From contig JBBRLA010000212.1 in the NCBI GenBank assembly GCA_038231615.1, positions 1 to 12,216 of the forward strand: 12,216 nt of DNA, read 5' to 3'. Of the stretch, positions 1 through 8,244 are shown one piece after another. How positions within the stretch are numbered: the stretch's first letter is position 1; every line of letters starts with the position of its first letter. The notes under the pieces are model-generated. The model did not search any database, was not told where the DNA came from, and saw nothing but the letters and a program-made list of their open reading frames with translations. Origin of the DNA: JBBRLA01 sp038231615. Its GTDB lineage: Bacteria > Myxococcota_A > Polyangia > Palsa-1104 > JAEUJZ01. The position numbers and the translations under genes were made by a program.

Positions 1-1
1 G

Positions 2-691
2 ATGCTCGACGAGGCGCAGCAACAAGGACAGCGGGTCACCATCGCCGGGCTGCGCCACTTCATCGACAACGCCGAGGACCTGAACGTGAACCAGAAGCGC
101 ACCGCCCACGTGCGCCTGAACGCCTTCGCCGAATTCGAGGACACGGAGGAAGGCGCGGATATCTGGGACCTGTTTCAGCCGGGCTGCGCCACGGTGGTTT
201 TCCTGGGGGGTCCGCACATGGGGCGCGGCAAGGTGGCGCCGCTGGTGGTGGCGCTAATGAACGGGCTGCTTCAGCCCAGCCTTCGGCATGGGGCGTTCCA
301 GCGCCTGATCGCGGTGGACGAGATGAACCTTTTGGAAGACGACGAGCTGGCGTGGAAGGCGTTCATTCGCACCGCGCGCCTGGTGCGGCACAGGGGATCG
401 ACGCTGATGCTCATGGGCCAAGACCTGCTCTGCGTGCCCAAGGAACTGTTCGGGCTTTCGGGGCTGGTGGCGATCATGGCCCAGCGAAGCCCGGCGATCT
501 GGGAGCACGCGCAGGCCCGGGTGGGCGCCCTGCGGGGGCACCGCTATGAAGACGTGATGCGGCTGGGCTCGGGGGAGATGCTGCTGGGGGCGACGGAGAC
601 CACGGACCCGGGGTGGCAGCAGGGGGCGCGTCATGTGCGCTGCCGGCCGCTACGCTTCATGCACGGAGGGTTCACCCGGGCGATGGTGTGA
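2..691 (+). CDS. HerA/VirB4-like P-loop ATPase, C-terminal part (5' end outside window)
   Basis: This is the C-terminal part of a probable hexameric ATPase of the HerA/FtsK/VirB4 type. The frame is open to the first base, and the ATG at position 2 is probably internal because the Walker A half of the fold is missing. Visible residues (numbered from that ATG) include a Walker B-like strand, RLIAVDEMN at 101-109, with D106-E107 as the likely Mg/catalytic pair. About 30 residues later comes MGQD at 138-141, where this family usually has a sensor 'TQ' motif after an R-x-x-G stretch (RHRGSTLMLMGQD). A preceding strand, CATVVFLGG, fits the usual strand before Walker B. Such ATPases pump DNA or protein in conjugation, phage packaging-like systems or HerA-NurA end processing. 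It ends 28 bp before the antitoxin-like gene and may be co-transcribed with it. The DEMN sequence differs from the common DEAH/DEAW. Family assignment is moderate; specific function is unknown. Confidence 0.6.
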   Translation: MLDEAQQQGQRVTIAGLRHFIDNAEDLNVNQKRTAHVRLNAFAEFEDTEEGADIWDLFQPGCATVVFLGGPHMGRGKVAPLVVALMNGLLQPSLRHGAFQRLIAVDEMNLLEDDELAWKAFIRTARLVRHRGSTLMLMGQDLLCVPKELFGLSGLVAIMAQRSPAIWEHAQARVGALRGHRYEDVMRLGSGEMLLGATETTDPGWQQGARHVRCRPLRFMHGGFTRAMV

Positions 692-719
692 GCCGCGAGT
701 CGGTCTACGGAGGTCATTG

Positions 720-1025
720 ATGCGTCATAAGATCATTTCGGTGAGCCAGGCGAAGGCCCGCCTGCTGGAACTGGCCAGGGCAGTGAACGAGGATGGGGAG
801 GCCTTCATCTTGACCAAGGATGGAGAGCCGATTGGAGCGTTGGTCCCGATGGCCGACTACGAGGCACTACAGGAAACGTCCGATGTTCTGGCGAGTAGTG
901 AGACGCTCAAGAATCTGGAGCAAGCGCCGGAAGACGCGCGAAAGGGCCGTCTCTGGAAGCGGGACAAGAACGGACGCTGGACTCGCGTACGGGTAAGCGC
1001 CAAAGGGAAGCTTGACACTGCTTGA
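720..1025 (+). CDS. Phd/YefM-family antitoxin-like protein, apparently without an adjacent toxin
   Basis: A 101-aa protein resembling type II antitoxins of the Phd/YefM family. In that family the N-terminal domain dimerises and binds the operator DNA, and the C-terminal tail wraps the toxin. The diagnostic N-terminus is present: ISVSQAKARLLELAR at about 6-20, then a strand-turn ILTKDGEPIGALVPMADYEAL at 30-50. The ATG at 720 was chosen because GGAGG lies 6 nt upstream; a longer frame from 633 would overlap the preceding gene. The C-terminus is unusual: after a helical stretch (about 56-77) it ends in a basic, Trp-containing tail (GRLWKRDKNGRWTRVRV, about 76-92). No ORF resembling RelE/ParE/YoeB/Doc follows; the next gene, 112 bp downstream, is an ATPase-nuclease. 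It may be an orphan antitoxin, a stand-alone regulator, or paired with an atypical partner. Confidence 0.75.
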   Translation: MRHKIISVSQAKARLLELARAVNEDGEAFILTKDGEPIGALVPMADYEALQETSDVLASSETLKNLEQAPEDARKGRLWKRDKNGRWTRVRVSAKGKLDTA

Positions 1026-1137
1026 AACTCGGCCCGGTACATAGATCACAGAGCGAACGCCGAGCTCAGCTTGGCGGTTGCCGCTTTGATGATGTGCCGT
1101 AAGTGCAACCTGGGGAGACGTGTGGTAAGGCACACAG

Positions 1138-2709
1138 ATGCGCTACTTCAACACCACGGGGCCGTGCGAGCCGGACCGGCACTACATGCTGCCGGCCGCG
1201 GCCAGGCTCCCCGACGCGGACATGCTCTTCGAACGCGGCTCGTACTTCGTGATCCATGCGCCGCGGCAGACCGGAAAAACGACTACGCTGCTGGCGCTGG
1301 CGCGGCAGTTTACGCAGCACGGACGCTACACGGCCCTGTACTTCAGCTGCAAGCCCGCCGAGGCCGCCGCCAGCGAGGTACGCCCCTCGCAGCTTAGCCT
1401 CCTCCAGCAGATCCGCAGCAGCGCAGAGCAGAGCCTGCCCGAAACGCTGCGCCCGCCTCGGGTGTGGCCCGAGGCGCCCGATCTCAACCTGCTGGGTGAA
1501 GGGCTGCGCGCCTGGGCCCAGACTTCGCCGCGCCCACTGGTGCTCTTTTTCGACGAGATCGACACCCTGCAGGGGTTGGCCCTGCGTTCGGTGCTGGCGC
1601 AGCTCCATGCCGGCTTTCAGAACCGGCCCGCCTACGCGCCCTGGTCGGTGGTCCTGTGTGGCCTACGCGATGTCCGCGACTACCGCGAAGCCGCCGGCAA
1701 GGACCCAGAGCGCTTCGGCTCTGCCAGCCCGTTCAACATCAAGTTGAAATCGGTGCGGCTGAGCGACTTCACCGAGGCCGAGATCGCCACCCTCTACGAG
1801 CAGCACCGCGCCGACACCGGGCAGGGATTCAACCCGGAGGCCGTGTCGCGGGTCTTCGCCCTGACCTGCGGCCAGCCCTGGCTGGTCAACGCGCTGGCGC
1901 GCGAGATCATCGACGAGATGAAAGTCCGCGATCCGGTGCTGACGGCGGAGCACGTGGAGCAGGCCAGGGACCGGCTGATCCTGGCGCGGCAGACGCACCT
2001 GGACTCGCTGGTGGCGCGGCTGCGCGAAGACCGGGTGCGGCGCGTGCTGGAGCCGGTGATCGCCGGGGCGCCGCGCATCTCCAGTCAGTATGACGACGAC
2101 ATCGAGTATGTTCAGGATCTGGGGCTTTTCGCAGTGGGGTGGCCGGTGCGAGTGGCCAACCCCATCTACCGTGAGGTCATCGTGCGCGTACTGGGGCACG
2201 CGGTGCAACGCGATCTGGAACTGGACCCGCGCGAGTACCTGGGCGCGGACGGGCGCATCGACATGGGGCGGCTGCTGCGGCGCTTCGCCGTATTCTTCCG
2301 CGAGAACGGCGAGGTCCTGGAGGGGGACATGGCGTACCATGAGGTGGCGCCGCAGCTCGTGATGATGGCGTTCTTGCAGGGGGTGGTGAATGGCCACGGG
2401 CAGGTGGCGCGGGAGTACGGGCTGGGGCGCGACCGGATCGACCTGCTGCTCCAATGGCCGTACGAGGAGGATGGCAAGCGGCACTGGCAAAAGGAGGCGC
2501 TGGAACTGAAGGTCTGGCGAGACAAGCGGAAGGACCCGCTGGAGCAGGGACTTGACCAACTCGATGGGTACCTGGACCGGCTGGTATTGCCCGGGGGCTA
2601 TTTGGTCATCTTCGACCGGCGCAGCAGCAGCGGCCCGCTGGCGGAGCGGGTGCGGATCGAGCCTGCGCAGACGCCCAAGAGTCGCTCGGTGACCGTGCTG
2701 CGCGCGTAA
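1138..2709 (+). CDS. AAA-type ATPase with C-terminal PD-(D/E)XK nuclease-like domain
   Basis: A 523-aa protein with two recognisable parts. The N-terminal P-loop ATPase has Walker A APRQTGKT at 41-48 and Walker B LVLFFDEID with D139-E140, preceded by the DUF-like leader typical of 'AAA-like' ATPases (MRYFNTTGPCEPDRHYMLP). A helical lid/winged-helix-like region follows (about 200-350). The C-terminus matches a PD-(D/E)XK fold: GRDRIDLLL with D435, then ALELKVW with E456 and K458, then a helix QLDGYLDRL in the position of the usual QxxxY motif. This architecture occurs widely in bacterial genomes as 'ATP-binding protein/PDDEXK' genes, whose role is mostly undefined; a nucleic-acid-cleaving, ATP-regulated activity is inferred. 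The ATG has AAGG 7 nt upstream. It converges with the DUF1302 gene, whose stop lies 20 bp away. Domain calls are fairly secure; the biological role is not. Confidence 0.8.
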   Translation: MRYFNTTGPCEPDRHYMLPAAARLPDADMLFERGSYFVIHAPRQTGKTTTLLALARQFTQHGRYTALYFSCKPAEAAASEVRPSQLSLLQQIRSSAEQSLPETLRPPRVWPEAPDLNLLGEGLRAWAQTSPRPLVLFFDEIDTLQGLALRSVLAQLHAGFQNRPAYAPWSVVLCGLRDVRDYREAAGKDPERFGSASPFNIKLKSVRLSDFTEAEIATLYEQHRADTGQGFNPEAVSRVFALTCGQPWLVNALAREIIDEMKVRDPVLTAEHVEQARDRLILARQTHLDSLVARLREDRVRRVLEPVIAGAPRISSQYDDDIEYVQDLGLFAVGWPVRVANPIYREVIVRVLGHAVQRDLELDPREYLGADGRIDMGRLLRRFAVFFRENGEVLEGDMAYHEVAPQLVMMAFLQGVVNGHGQVAREYGLGRDRIDLLLQWPYEEDGKRHWQKEALELKVWRDKRKDPLEQGLDQLDGYLDRLVLPGGYLVIFDRRSSSGPLAERVRIEPAQTPKSRSVTVLRA

Positions 2710-2723
2710 GGCAACCCGTGCCT

Positions 2724-2737
2724 GCTTCTTCAGAAGC
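2724..2737. terminator. small perfect hairpin between convergent genes
   Basis: GCTTCT and AGAAGC form a perfect 6-bp inverted repeat around a 2-nt centre, in the 20-bp gap between the ATPase-nuclease gene and the end of the DUF1302 gene, overlapping the latter's stop codon. The position suits a bidirectional transcription stop, but there is no T-run on either side and the stem is short, so an intrinsic terminator is only a possibility. Confidence 0.22.
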
Positions 2738-4391
2738 TGACCTTGCCCTTGACGAATACTTCGGTGGCCCCGGCTGCCGGGTCGCCGAACTTGGTCGATC
2801 GGTCCCCCAGAAGCACGAAGCTCCCGGCGGTTAGCTCGGTGCCGTCCCACACGTGCCAGATGATCTGGGGAAAAAGCACCCCGGTCGGGGCATAATCATC
2901 CCAGAACCCAGAGTTTGCGTCGTAGGAGGGCAGCTTCAGCACGGCGAAGAGCCGGAAGAGCAGCCGCTCGGAGAGCACCTTCACGTCCACCCCGCCCACC
3001 AGGTAGTCCCCGATCCGCGACTCCACCCGAGGCGATTCGGCGATATCCGTGGCGTCGCGCCGCGGCCGGGCCGCCCGTCCCGCCCCGAACTCGTCGATGA
3101 AGCCGTGCACGTACTGAAGGTTCAGGTAGACGTGCCCGCCGATGGCGTAGTCCGCCCCCAGGGTCGCCTTCACGAAGGGCGTGCTCTCCACCACCAGGGG
3201 GTGGGTCACGCAGGTCGGCCTCTTGCCGCTGCCGGCCTGCACCGGCTGCACGTTCCCCGGACATACCGGTGTCCCCAGCGGCAGCGTTACCCCCGCCGCC
3301 CCGAGCGTCGATTCCAGGTACGTCCGTGGCCCGAAGGGGTTCTGGATGCCCTCGTAGATCGCCAGCCCGATCGGCTGCGGAAAATTCACCGCCGCCTCGG
3401 CCCACCACCCTGCCCCGCCGAGTTTTTCGATCGACCCGGCCCCCTCGACGCCCAGGATGTCCACCCGCGGGTACACCACCTCGGTCATGACCTGCGCATC
3501 GAACGGCTTGCCTCCCGGCGCCCGGTCCGCCACGGTCCACGCCGAGGTCGGAATCCCGAACCGCCCGTGGTAGTAGGACAGCGCCACGTCCTGTCCCAGC
3601 AGCTTGGCCGCCGCCCGCAAGGCGTACTGTGCGTTGGCGAAGGATACCTCGGGCTGCAACACCTGGGCGTTGATGGTCAGGCTGCCGCCGCCGTTGTAGA
3701 CCATGGCCCGCTCGGCATCGATGGCCGCGCGCACCGCCTGGTCGGTCACCGGCGCCGGACGCAGGGGATCCAGCAACGCCACCGGGGCGCTCCGCGGCAG
3801 CTGCGCGGGCCGGAAGATGGGCACCGCCACTGCCGTGAAAATAAGATCCCCAAAGGGGTTCCAGTCGAGCTTGATCATGTTGTTCGCCAGCGCCTTGCCA
3901 AAAAGCAGCGGGTCGGACAGATCCAGCGTGTTGATGTTGGACACGGGGTTGAACTTGTCGGCCGCCCCCCAGGGCACCACCTGCCTGCCGATGCGCAGGT
4001 CCACGTGGGGCAGCAGGTTGTTGATGTCGATGTAGGCCCCGTGCACTTCCAGGTAGTAGGGGTCCACCCGCTCGCGCAGGGTGGTCGAGTCCAGGTCCTT
4101 CAGGTCGGAGAACCCGTAAAGCGCCAGCTCGGCATCGGCCACCGCCTTGATCTTCGGCGAGAGGGTCAGGGCCAGGGCGGCGCGGATGCGGTTCTCGTTG
4201 CGCGAGAAGCCGTTCTTCAAAAGCTGCCACTGCGAGGGCAGGCCCACGTCGTAGCGTGGCTCCCCGGCGATGCGGTAGCGGATGTCGGCGGAGATCCACC
4301 CGGTGACCTTGAGGTCGATCTCCCCCCAGGCCGGGGCGGCCCCCAGGAAGATAACGGTGAACAGGGACAACGCAAAAATCAGGTTTTTCAT
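2730..4391 (-). CDS. DUF1302-type outer-membrane beta-barrel protein
   Basis: A 553-aa predicted outer-membrane porin-like protein. It has a clear Sec signal peptide (basic MKN, hydrophobic core to about residue 20, cleavage likely after AWG at 23). Next come alternating beta strands and the hallmark block RIGRQVVPWGAADKFNPV at 133-150 followed by LDLSD, characteristic of DUF1302 proteins. The last residues, GKVSF, end in phenylalanine, the typical recognition signal for barrel insertion by the BAM complex. The gene starts 12 bp after the stop of the LolA-like gene on the same strand, so it is the third gene of the exporter operon; its own ribosome site is weak, consistent with coupling. The family is known to co-occur with MMPL exporters; the substrate is unknown. 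It is inferred to be the outer-membrane receiver or channel of the system. Confidence 0.8.
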   Translation of the reverse strand: MKNLIFALSLFTVIFLGAAPAWGEIDLKVTGWISADIRYRIAGEPRYDVGLPSQWQLLKNGFSRNENRIRAALALTLSPKIKAVADAELALYGFSDLKDLDSTTLRERVDPYYLEVHGAYIDINNLLPHVDLRIGRQVVPWGAADKFNPVSNINTLDLSDPLLFGKALANNMIKLDWNPFGDLIFTAVAVPIFRPAQLPRSAPVALLDPLRPAPVTDQAVRAAIDAERAMVYNGGGSLTINAQVLQPEVSFANAQYALRAAAKLLGQDVALSYYHGRFGIPTSAWTVADRAPGGKPFDAQVMTEVVYPRVDILGVEGAGSIEKLGGAGWWAEAAVNFPQPIGLAIYEGIQNPFGPRTYLESTLGAAGVTLPLGTPVCPGNVQPVQAGSGKRPTCVTHPLVVESTPFVKATLGADYAIGGHVYLNLQYVHGFIDEFGAGRAARPRRDATDIAESPRVESRIGDYLVGGVDVKVLSERLLFRLFAVLKLPSYDANSGFWDDYAPTGVLFPQIIWHVWDGTELTAGSFVLLGDRSTKFGDPAAGATEVFVKGKVSF

Positions 4392-4403
4392 CGGCGAACC
4401 GGC

Positions 4404-5231
4404 CTAGCCCTTTTGCAGGGCACGCACGCTGAAGGCATCGTCGGGCACCCCGGCGTTGAACTTGCTATCGAGGAGGATCATCTCGGTGGTGTGATCGTTG
4501 CGCCGGTGGTCGATGAAGACCAGGCGGTGGGGCGAAGCGAAAGGCGCCCCGGGGTCGGCGCGGAACTCGCCGCGGGTCTGGGTGCGCATCTTCTTGCCGG
4601 TGGCGTCGTAGGACTCGATCTTGGTGATGGCGTAGGTCTTGGCATCGACCCACAGCTTCATTTTTGGGAACTCGGGCTTCAGTCCCGGGCGCGGGGAGAG
4701 TTCCAGCACCAGGCTTTCCCCTTCGGGGCCGACGAGCTTCGCCTGCCATTGGGAACTGAACTCCACGGAAGACATCTCCTCGGAAGAGACGTCGGAGCCC
4801 ATGAAGCTCTGGTTGGCCTGGCTGGACCCGATGCGGCGCACGCGGTTGCCGAACGCCGGCAAGAGGGCATACATGGTGTTGGCGTTCTCCACCAGCACGC
4901 CCATGCCCTTGATGTCCCCTGGGGCCAAAAAGCGCACCATCCGCTTGGGCCCTTTTTGGGTGGTGGAGAACTCGATCTCGCGGGTCTGACCCGAGGGTTC
5001 CTTGATGAGCATCTTGAAGTGAAAGTAGGCGTCCTGGAAGGCGCCACTGGCTTTGTCTGCGCGGCGCAGGATCTCATCGGGCGAGACGGCGCCGACCGCG
5101 GGGGCCTCGGCGCGGGCCGTGCCGGGCAGCGCGGGGGCCAACCACAGAAGCCCCACGCAGAGACCCAGGCAAAGCCCGAAGCGGGGGACCATCCAGGGGA
5201 CATTCAGGGAAGAGCGGGAGCACATCGACAT
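4404..5231 (-). CDS. LolA-like outer membrane lipoprotein-sorting family protein
   Basis: A 275-aa periplasmic protein with a hydrophobic signal segment (about 18-35) and a likely cleavage site ARA|E after residue 41. The mature part matches the LolA-like family often annotated 'outer membrane lipoprotein-sorting protein': RFLAPGDIKGMGVLV at about 100-114, MYALLPAFGNRVRRI at 120-134, and FMGSDVSSEEM at 143-153. These beta-sheet cradle proteins bind acyl chains in a hydrophobic cavity. Here the partner is most likely the MMPL exporter rather than LolCDE, because no lolCDE gene is present and its operon neighbours are the pump and a beta-barrel. The ATG at 5231 has GAGGAG about 10 nt upstream; a second ATG two codons on is an equally possible start. 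Inferred role: carry a lipid or lipidated cargo across the periplasm. Confidence 0.82.
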   Translation of the reverse strand: MSMCSRSSLNVPWMVPRFGLCLGLCVGLLWLAPALPGTARAEAPAVGAVSPDEILRRADKASGAFQDAYFHFKMLIKEPSGQTREIEFSTTQKGPKRMVRFLAPGDIKGMGVLVENANTMYALLPAFGNRVRRIGSSQANQSFMGSDVSSEEMSSVEFSSQWQAKLVGPEGESLVLELSPRPGLKPEFPKMKLWVDAKTYAITKIESYDATGKKMRTQTRGEFRADPGAPFASPHRLVFIDHRRNDHTTEMILLDSKFNAGVPDDAFSVRALQKG

Positions 5232-5273
5232 GGGTTGTTTACTCCTCGAATCCAGGTCGCGATCCGACGCGGT

Positions 5274-8168
5274 TCAGGCAGAGGGCGGGCACGATGGACC
5301 CTCAGTGCGCGTAAGCGCGGGGACCAGCAAGAAAGTGAAGATGGCCGACAAGAGCAGGCCGGCACCGGCCAGGCCGCCAAAGAGTCGCAGGGGCGGCGAG
5401 TTGCCCAGCACCAGCACGCCCAGGCCGACGGCCAGCAGCACCGCGGTGATGAGCAGAATGGGCCCCACCACGCGGATCACCTCTTCCCGGGGGTTGCGGC
5501 GCAGATACCAGATATAGTGCATGGCGAAGTCAGCCCCCGAGCCCATCACGATGGAACCCACCAGGGAGGTTCCGATATCGATAGGCTGGCCGATGAAACC
5601 CAGGACCCCGAAGACCGCCCCCAGGGAAAGCGCCGCCGGGGTCACGCACATCACCGCCGCGCCGACCGAGCGCAGGGAGAGCAAGAGCAGCACGAACACC
5701 GCGGTCAGCGAGACCCGCAGGCTGGCCCACTGGTTGCGTTCCACCGCCCGGGAGAAACCGCGGTCGAGGACCGGCTCGCCTGAGACGATACCGGTAAGGG
5801 TGGACTGGGTCTCCTGGGCGTTGCCGGCATCGGAGGCACGGGTCGGCTCGGCGGGGTTCAGGAAGTTGGCCAGGACCAGTTCCACCGCGGCCCGGCGGGA
5901 CGCATTCGTGCCGGTCGAGATGGGCATCTTGCGGTTGCCGGCGTAGACCCCCGCGGCGGCCAGCACCTGATCGATGCCCTGATCCAGCAAACCGGCCTGC
6001 CGGACGGCGGCCATCCGCGCGTCCACGGCGGCCAAAAACACTGCCGCCGCATCGGCGCTCATGCCGCCGGGCAGGGTCTGCCTGACCCAGGCCGCGTCCC
6101 TACCGCTGTTTGTGCCTTCCTGGGCCAAGGCAGCCAGAAGGGCTGCACGGTTGGCGTCGGGCAGCGCAGTGCCATCCTCCCCGGCCAGAGTTTCGCGCAA
6201 AACCTTGCGGTAGGCGGCTGCATCGCGGGGGGAGGCGGCGGCGGTGCCCGAGGCGGCGGCGCCGGCCCGGAAGCGACGCAGGGTCTCGACCATGACCGCG
6301 TGGCGCATCTTGGCGGCGCCGGAGGACAGGGCGAAAAGGGGCGAGAGGCTCCACACGGCTTCGTCCGCCACTTCATCCAGGGTCGGGGGGCGGAGGCTGT
6401 ACGGCCAGCGCTTCGCCAGATAATCCTCGATCCCCGCCAGGGCCAGGCGCGGGTCGCCGGCAATGCGCACGTGAAGCAGGGCGTTCCGATGGTCTGGGTC
6501 GAGAAGTTGCTTCAGCGAGGGCTCGCCATCGAGAAAGGCCATCAGGTTGCCGATCTGATCGCGCCGGGAGGGCAACCCCTTGCTGTTGGCCATGGCCTCG
6601 GAGACCATGGCGATGGGGGCGGTGATGGACTGCACCTGGGTCACCCCCGGCAATGATCGGGCGAAGGCGGACAGGCGTTCCAGCTCGCGCAGGGCCAGGG
6701 GATCGAGCACGTCGCCGCTCACTGCGACCTGCAAGAACTTGGAACCGCCAAAGCGGGTATCCAGGAACACCTGCGCCTGCGCCGGGGGCGATCCCTTCTG
6801 GAAAAAGGCGCTCGGCTCCATGCGCACGGTGATCTGGCTGCCGTAGCGGGCGAAGAGGGCCAGCAGCACGGCGCAGGTCGACAGCACCGGTACCCGGCGC
6901 CGCTGGGCAAAGTCCCACACAAAGTGCAGCCCCTGCCCCAGGAAGCGCAGCTCGAAGGGCCTTTGGGAGGGTCGCGGCCAGCGCGCCACTGCCGCCGGGA
7001 GCACGGTCAGTGCCAGCAGCCAACAAACGCCGATGCCGGCGGCGCAGGTCAAGCCGAAGGATCGCATCGGCTGGACGTTCATCACCATGAAGGACAGGAA
7101 GCCCAGGGCGGTGGCGGCGGCGGCGATGGTGACCGGCGGGCCCGCGATGGCCACGGCCTGCCGGGCCGCGTCCACTCCCGTGTGGGTGTAGCGCAGGATG
7201 TAGTAGCGCCCGAGGATGTGGATGGCATACTGGCTGCCGGCGGCGAAGAGCACCACCGGGAGCATGGCGCTGACCACGGTGAAGGGCTGGCCGAAGAAGC
7301 CCATGCCGCCGGTGACTACGATGCCCGCGGCGGCGACCGTGCCCACCGATAGGACCACCGCGAGCCAGTCGCGGAACGAAATGAGCACAATGGCGAAGAA
7401 CACCAGAAGCGAGATCGGGGTGAGGTGGCGGACGTCAACCTGGGTGGCGTCGTAGATTGCCTGCCCGGCGAAGGGGGCGCCGCCGTAATACAGCTGCGAA
7501 CCCTTCATCTCCGCCGTGGCGATGCGCTGGGCATTCAGGGCCACACCGCGGGTGCTGGCGCCATCGGCCAGGAAGACCAAAACCAGGGCCGCCTTGCCGT
7601 CTCGCGAGACGATGTTGCCGCTGACCTGGGACAGCGAAAGGGCGCGGGTGGCGAGCTTGTACAGGGTGGCCTCATCGGTGGGGATGGGCTTGGGGACGAG
7701 CGGGCGGATCTCGACACCCCCGGCGCTGGGCACCAGGTCGGTCATGGTGCTCAGCGACACCACGCGGTCCACCCCAGCGGTGTTCTTCAGCCCCTGGGAA
7801 AGGCGGTCCAGACGGCCCAGCATGTCGGCCGAAAACACCGCCTGCCCCGGCGGCGGCTCGATGCCGATCAGGGCCACGCGCAGCGCCCCGAAGCGGCGGG
7901 CCACGTCTTTGAAGGCGGTCACATCGGGTTCGCCGGAGGGCAGGAAGGTGAGGATGTCCTCTTCTTCATGCAAGCGACGCAGGCCCACGGAGCCGGCCAC
8001 GATAAGGAGCAAGGCGAGAAATAGGGTCGCCCGAGGATGTGCCGCGGGGAACCCTGCCAAAGCAGTGAAGAAGCGGGCGATTCCAGAGCGTCGTGATGTC
8101 AGCACGGTCAGCGCGAACGCTAGCGCCTTTTCGCGGGGCCAGCAAGGTGCGGATCCGCACCCTGTCAA
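5274..8168 (-). CDS. MMPL/RND-superfamily exporter
   Basis: A 964-aa inner-membrane transporter of the RND superfamily, MMPL branch ('predicted exporter'). A first membrane helix (about 46-63) is followed by a periplasmic loop (about 65-250), a cluster of five or so helices, a helix near 435-450, a much larger second periplasmic loop (about 450-810) and a final helix cluster. Both halves carry the conserved TM4-type motif: GSQYAIH (Q313-Y314) and GADFAMH with D880, the acidic residue expected to drive proton coupling in the second half. The start is taken as the TTG at 8168, because an in-frame TAA lies three codons upstream; it has no Shine-Dalgarno, so a start up to about codon 35 is possible. 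It is first in the operon with the LolA-like gene (42 bp gap). RND pumps of this kind export lipids or hydrophobic compounds; the cargo here is unknown. Confidence 0.85.
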   Translation of the reverse strand: MTGCGSAPCWPREKALAFALTVLTSRRSGIARFFTALAGFPAAHPRATLFLALLLIVAGSVGLRRLHEEEDILTFLPSGEPDVTAFKDVARRFGALRVALIGIEPPPGQAVFSADMLGRLDRLSQGLKNTAGVDRVVSLSTMTDLVPSAGGVEIRPLVPKPIPTDEATLYKLATRALSLSQVSGNIVSRDGKAALVLVFLADGASTRGVALNAQRIATAEMKGSQLYYGGAPFAGQAIYDATQVDVRHLTPISLLVFFAIVLISFRDWLAVVLSVGTVAAAGIVVTGGMGFFGQPFTVVSAMLPVVLFAAGSQYAIHILGRYYILRYTHTGVDAARQAVAIAGPPVTIAAAATALGFLSFMVMNVQPMRSFGLTCAAGIGVCWLLALTVLPAAVARWPRPSQRPFELRFLGQGLHFVWDFAQRRRVPVLSTCAVLLALFARYGSQITVRMEPSAFFQKGSPPAQAQVFLDTRFGGSKFLQVAVSGDVLDPLALRELERLSAFARSLPGVTQVQSITAPIAMVSEAMANSKGLPSRRDQIGNLMAFLDGEPSLKQLLDPDHRNALLHVRIAGDPRLALAGIEDYLAKRWPYSLRPPTLDEVADEAVWSLSPLFALSSGAAKMRHAVMVETLRRFRAGAAASGTAAASPRDAAAYRKVLRETLAGEDGTALPDANRAALLAALAQEGTNSGRDAAWVRQTLPGGMSADAAAVFLAAVDARMAAVRQAGLLDQGIDQVLAAAGVYAGNRKMPISTGTNASRRAAVELVLANFLNPAEPTRASDAGNAQETQSTLTGIVSGEPVLDRGFSRAVERNQWASLRVSLTAVFVLLLLSLRSVGAAVMCVTPAALSLGAVFGVLGFIGQPIDIGTSLVGSIVMGSGADFAMHYIWYLRRNPREEVIRVVGPILLITAVLLAVGLGVLVLGNSPPLRLFGGLAGAGLLLSAIFTFLLVPALTRTEGPSCPPSA

Positions 8169-8244
8169 GTGGGTTTATTTATCAATCGGCGGCCAGCCGG
8201 CGGCATTTCAGGGCCGGTACAACGCATGCAGGGTGTGAAGTTAG

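Noticed and set aside
1058..1076. CGCCGAG-CTCAG-CTTGGCG hairpin after the antitoxin-like gene as a terminator
   Set aside because: The stem is 7 bp with one G-T pair and no T-run follows. It could be an operator-like palindrome, but nothing decides it.
1663..2850. A 395-codon minus-strand open frame opposite the ATPase-nuclease gene
   Set aside because: The opposite strand has intact Walker and nuclease motifs; the minus frame has shadow-like His/Arg/Gln composition and overlaps the start of the convergent gene.
2853..5783. A 976-codon plus-strand open frame antisense to the whole DUF1302 and LolA-like genes and part of the exporter
   Set aside because: Its product is dominated by His, Arg, Gly and Pro with no recognisable domain, and it crosses three real genes with clear family motifs and signal peptides. 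Long antisense frames arise from codon bias in GC-rich DNA.
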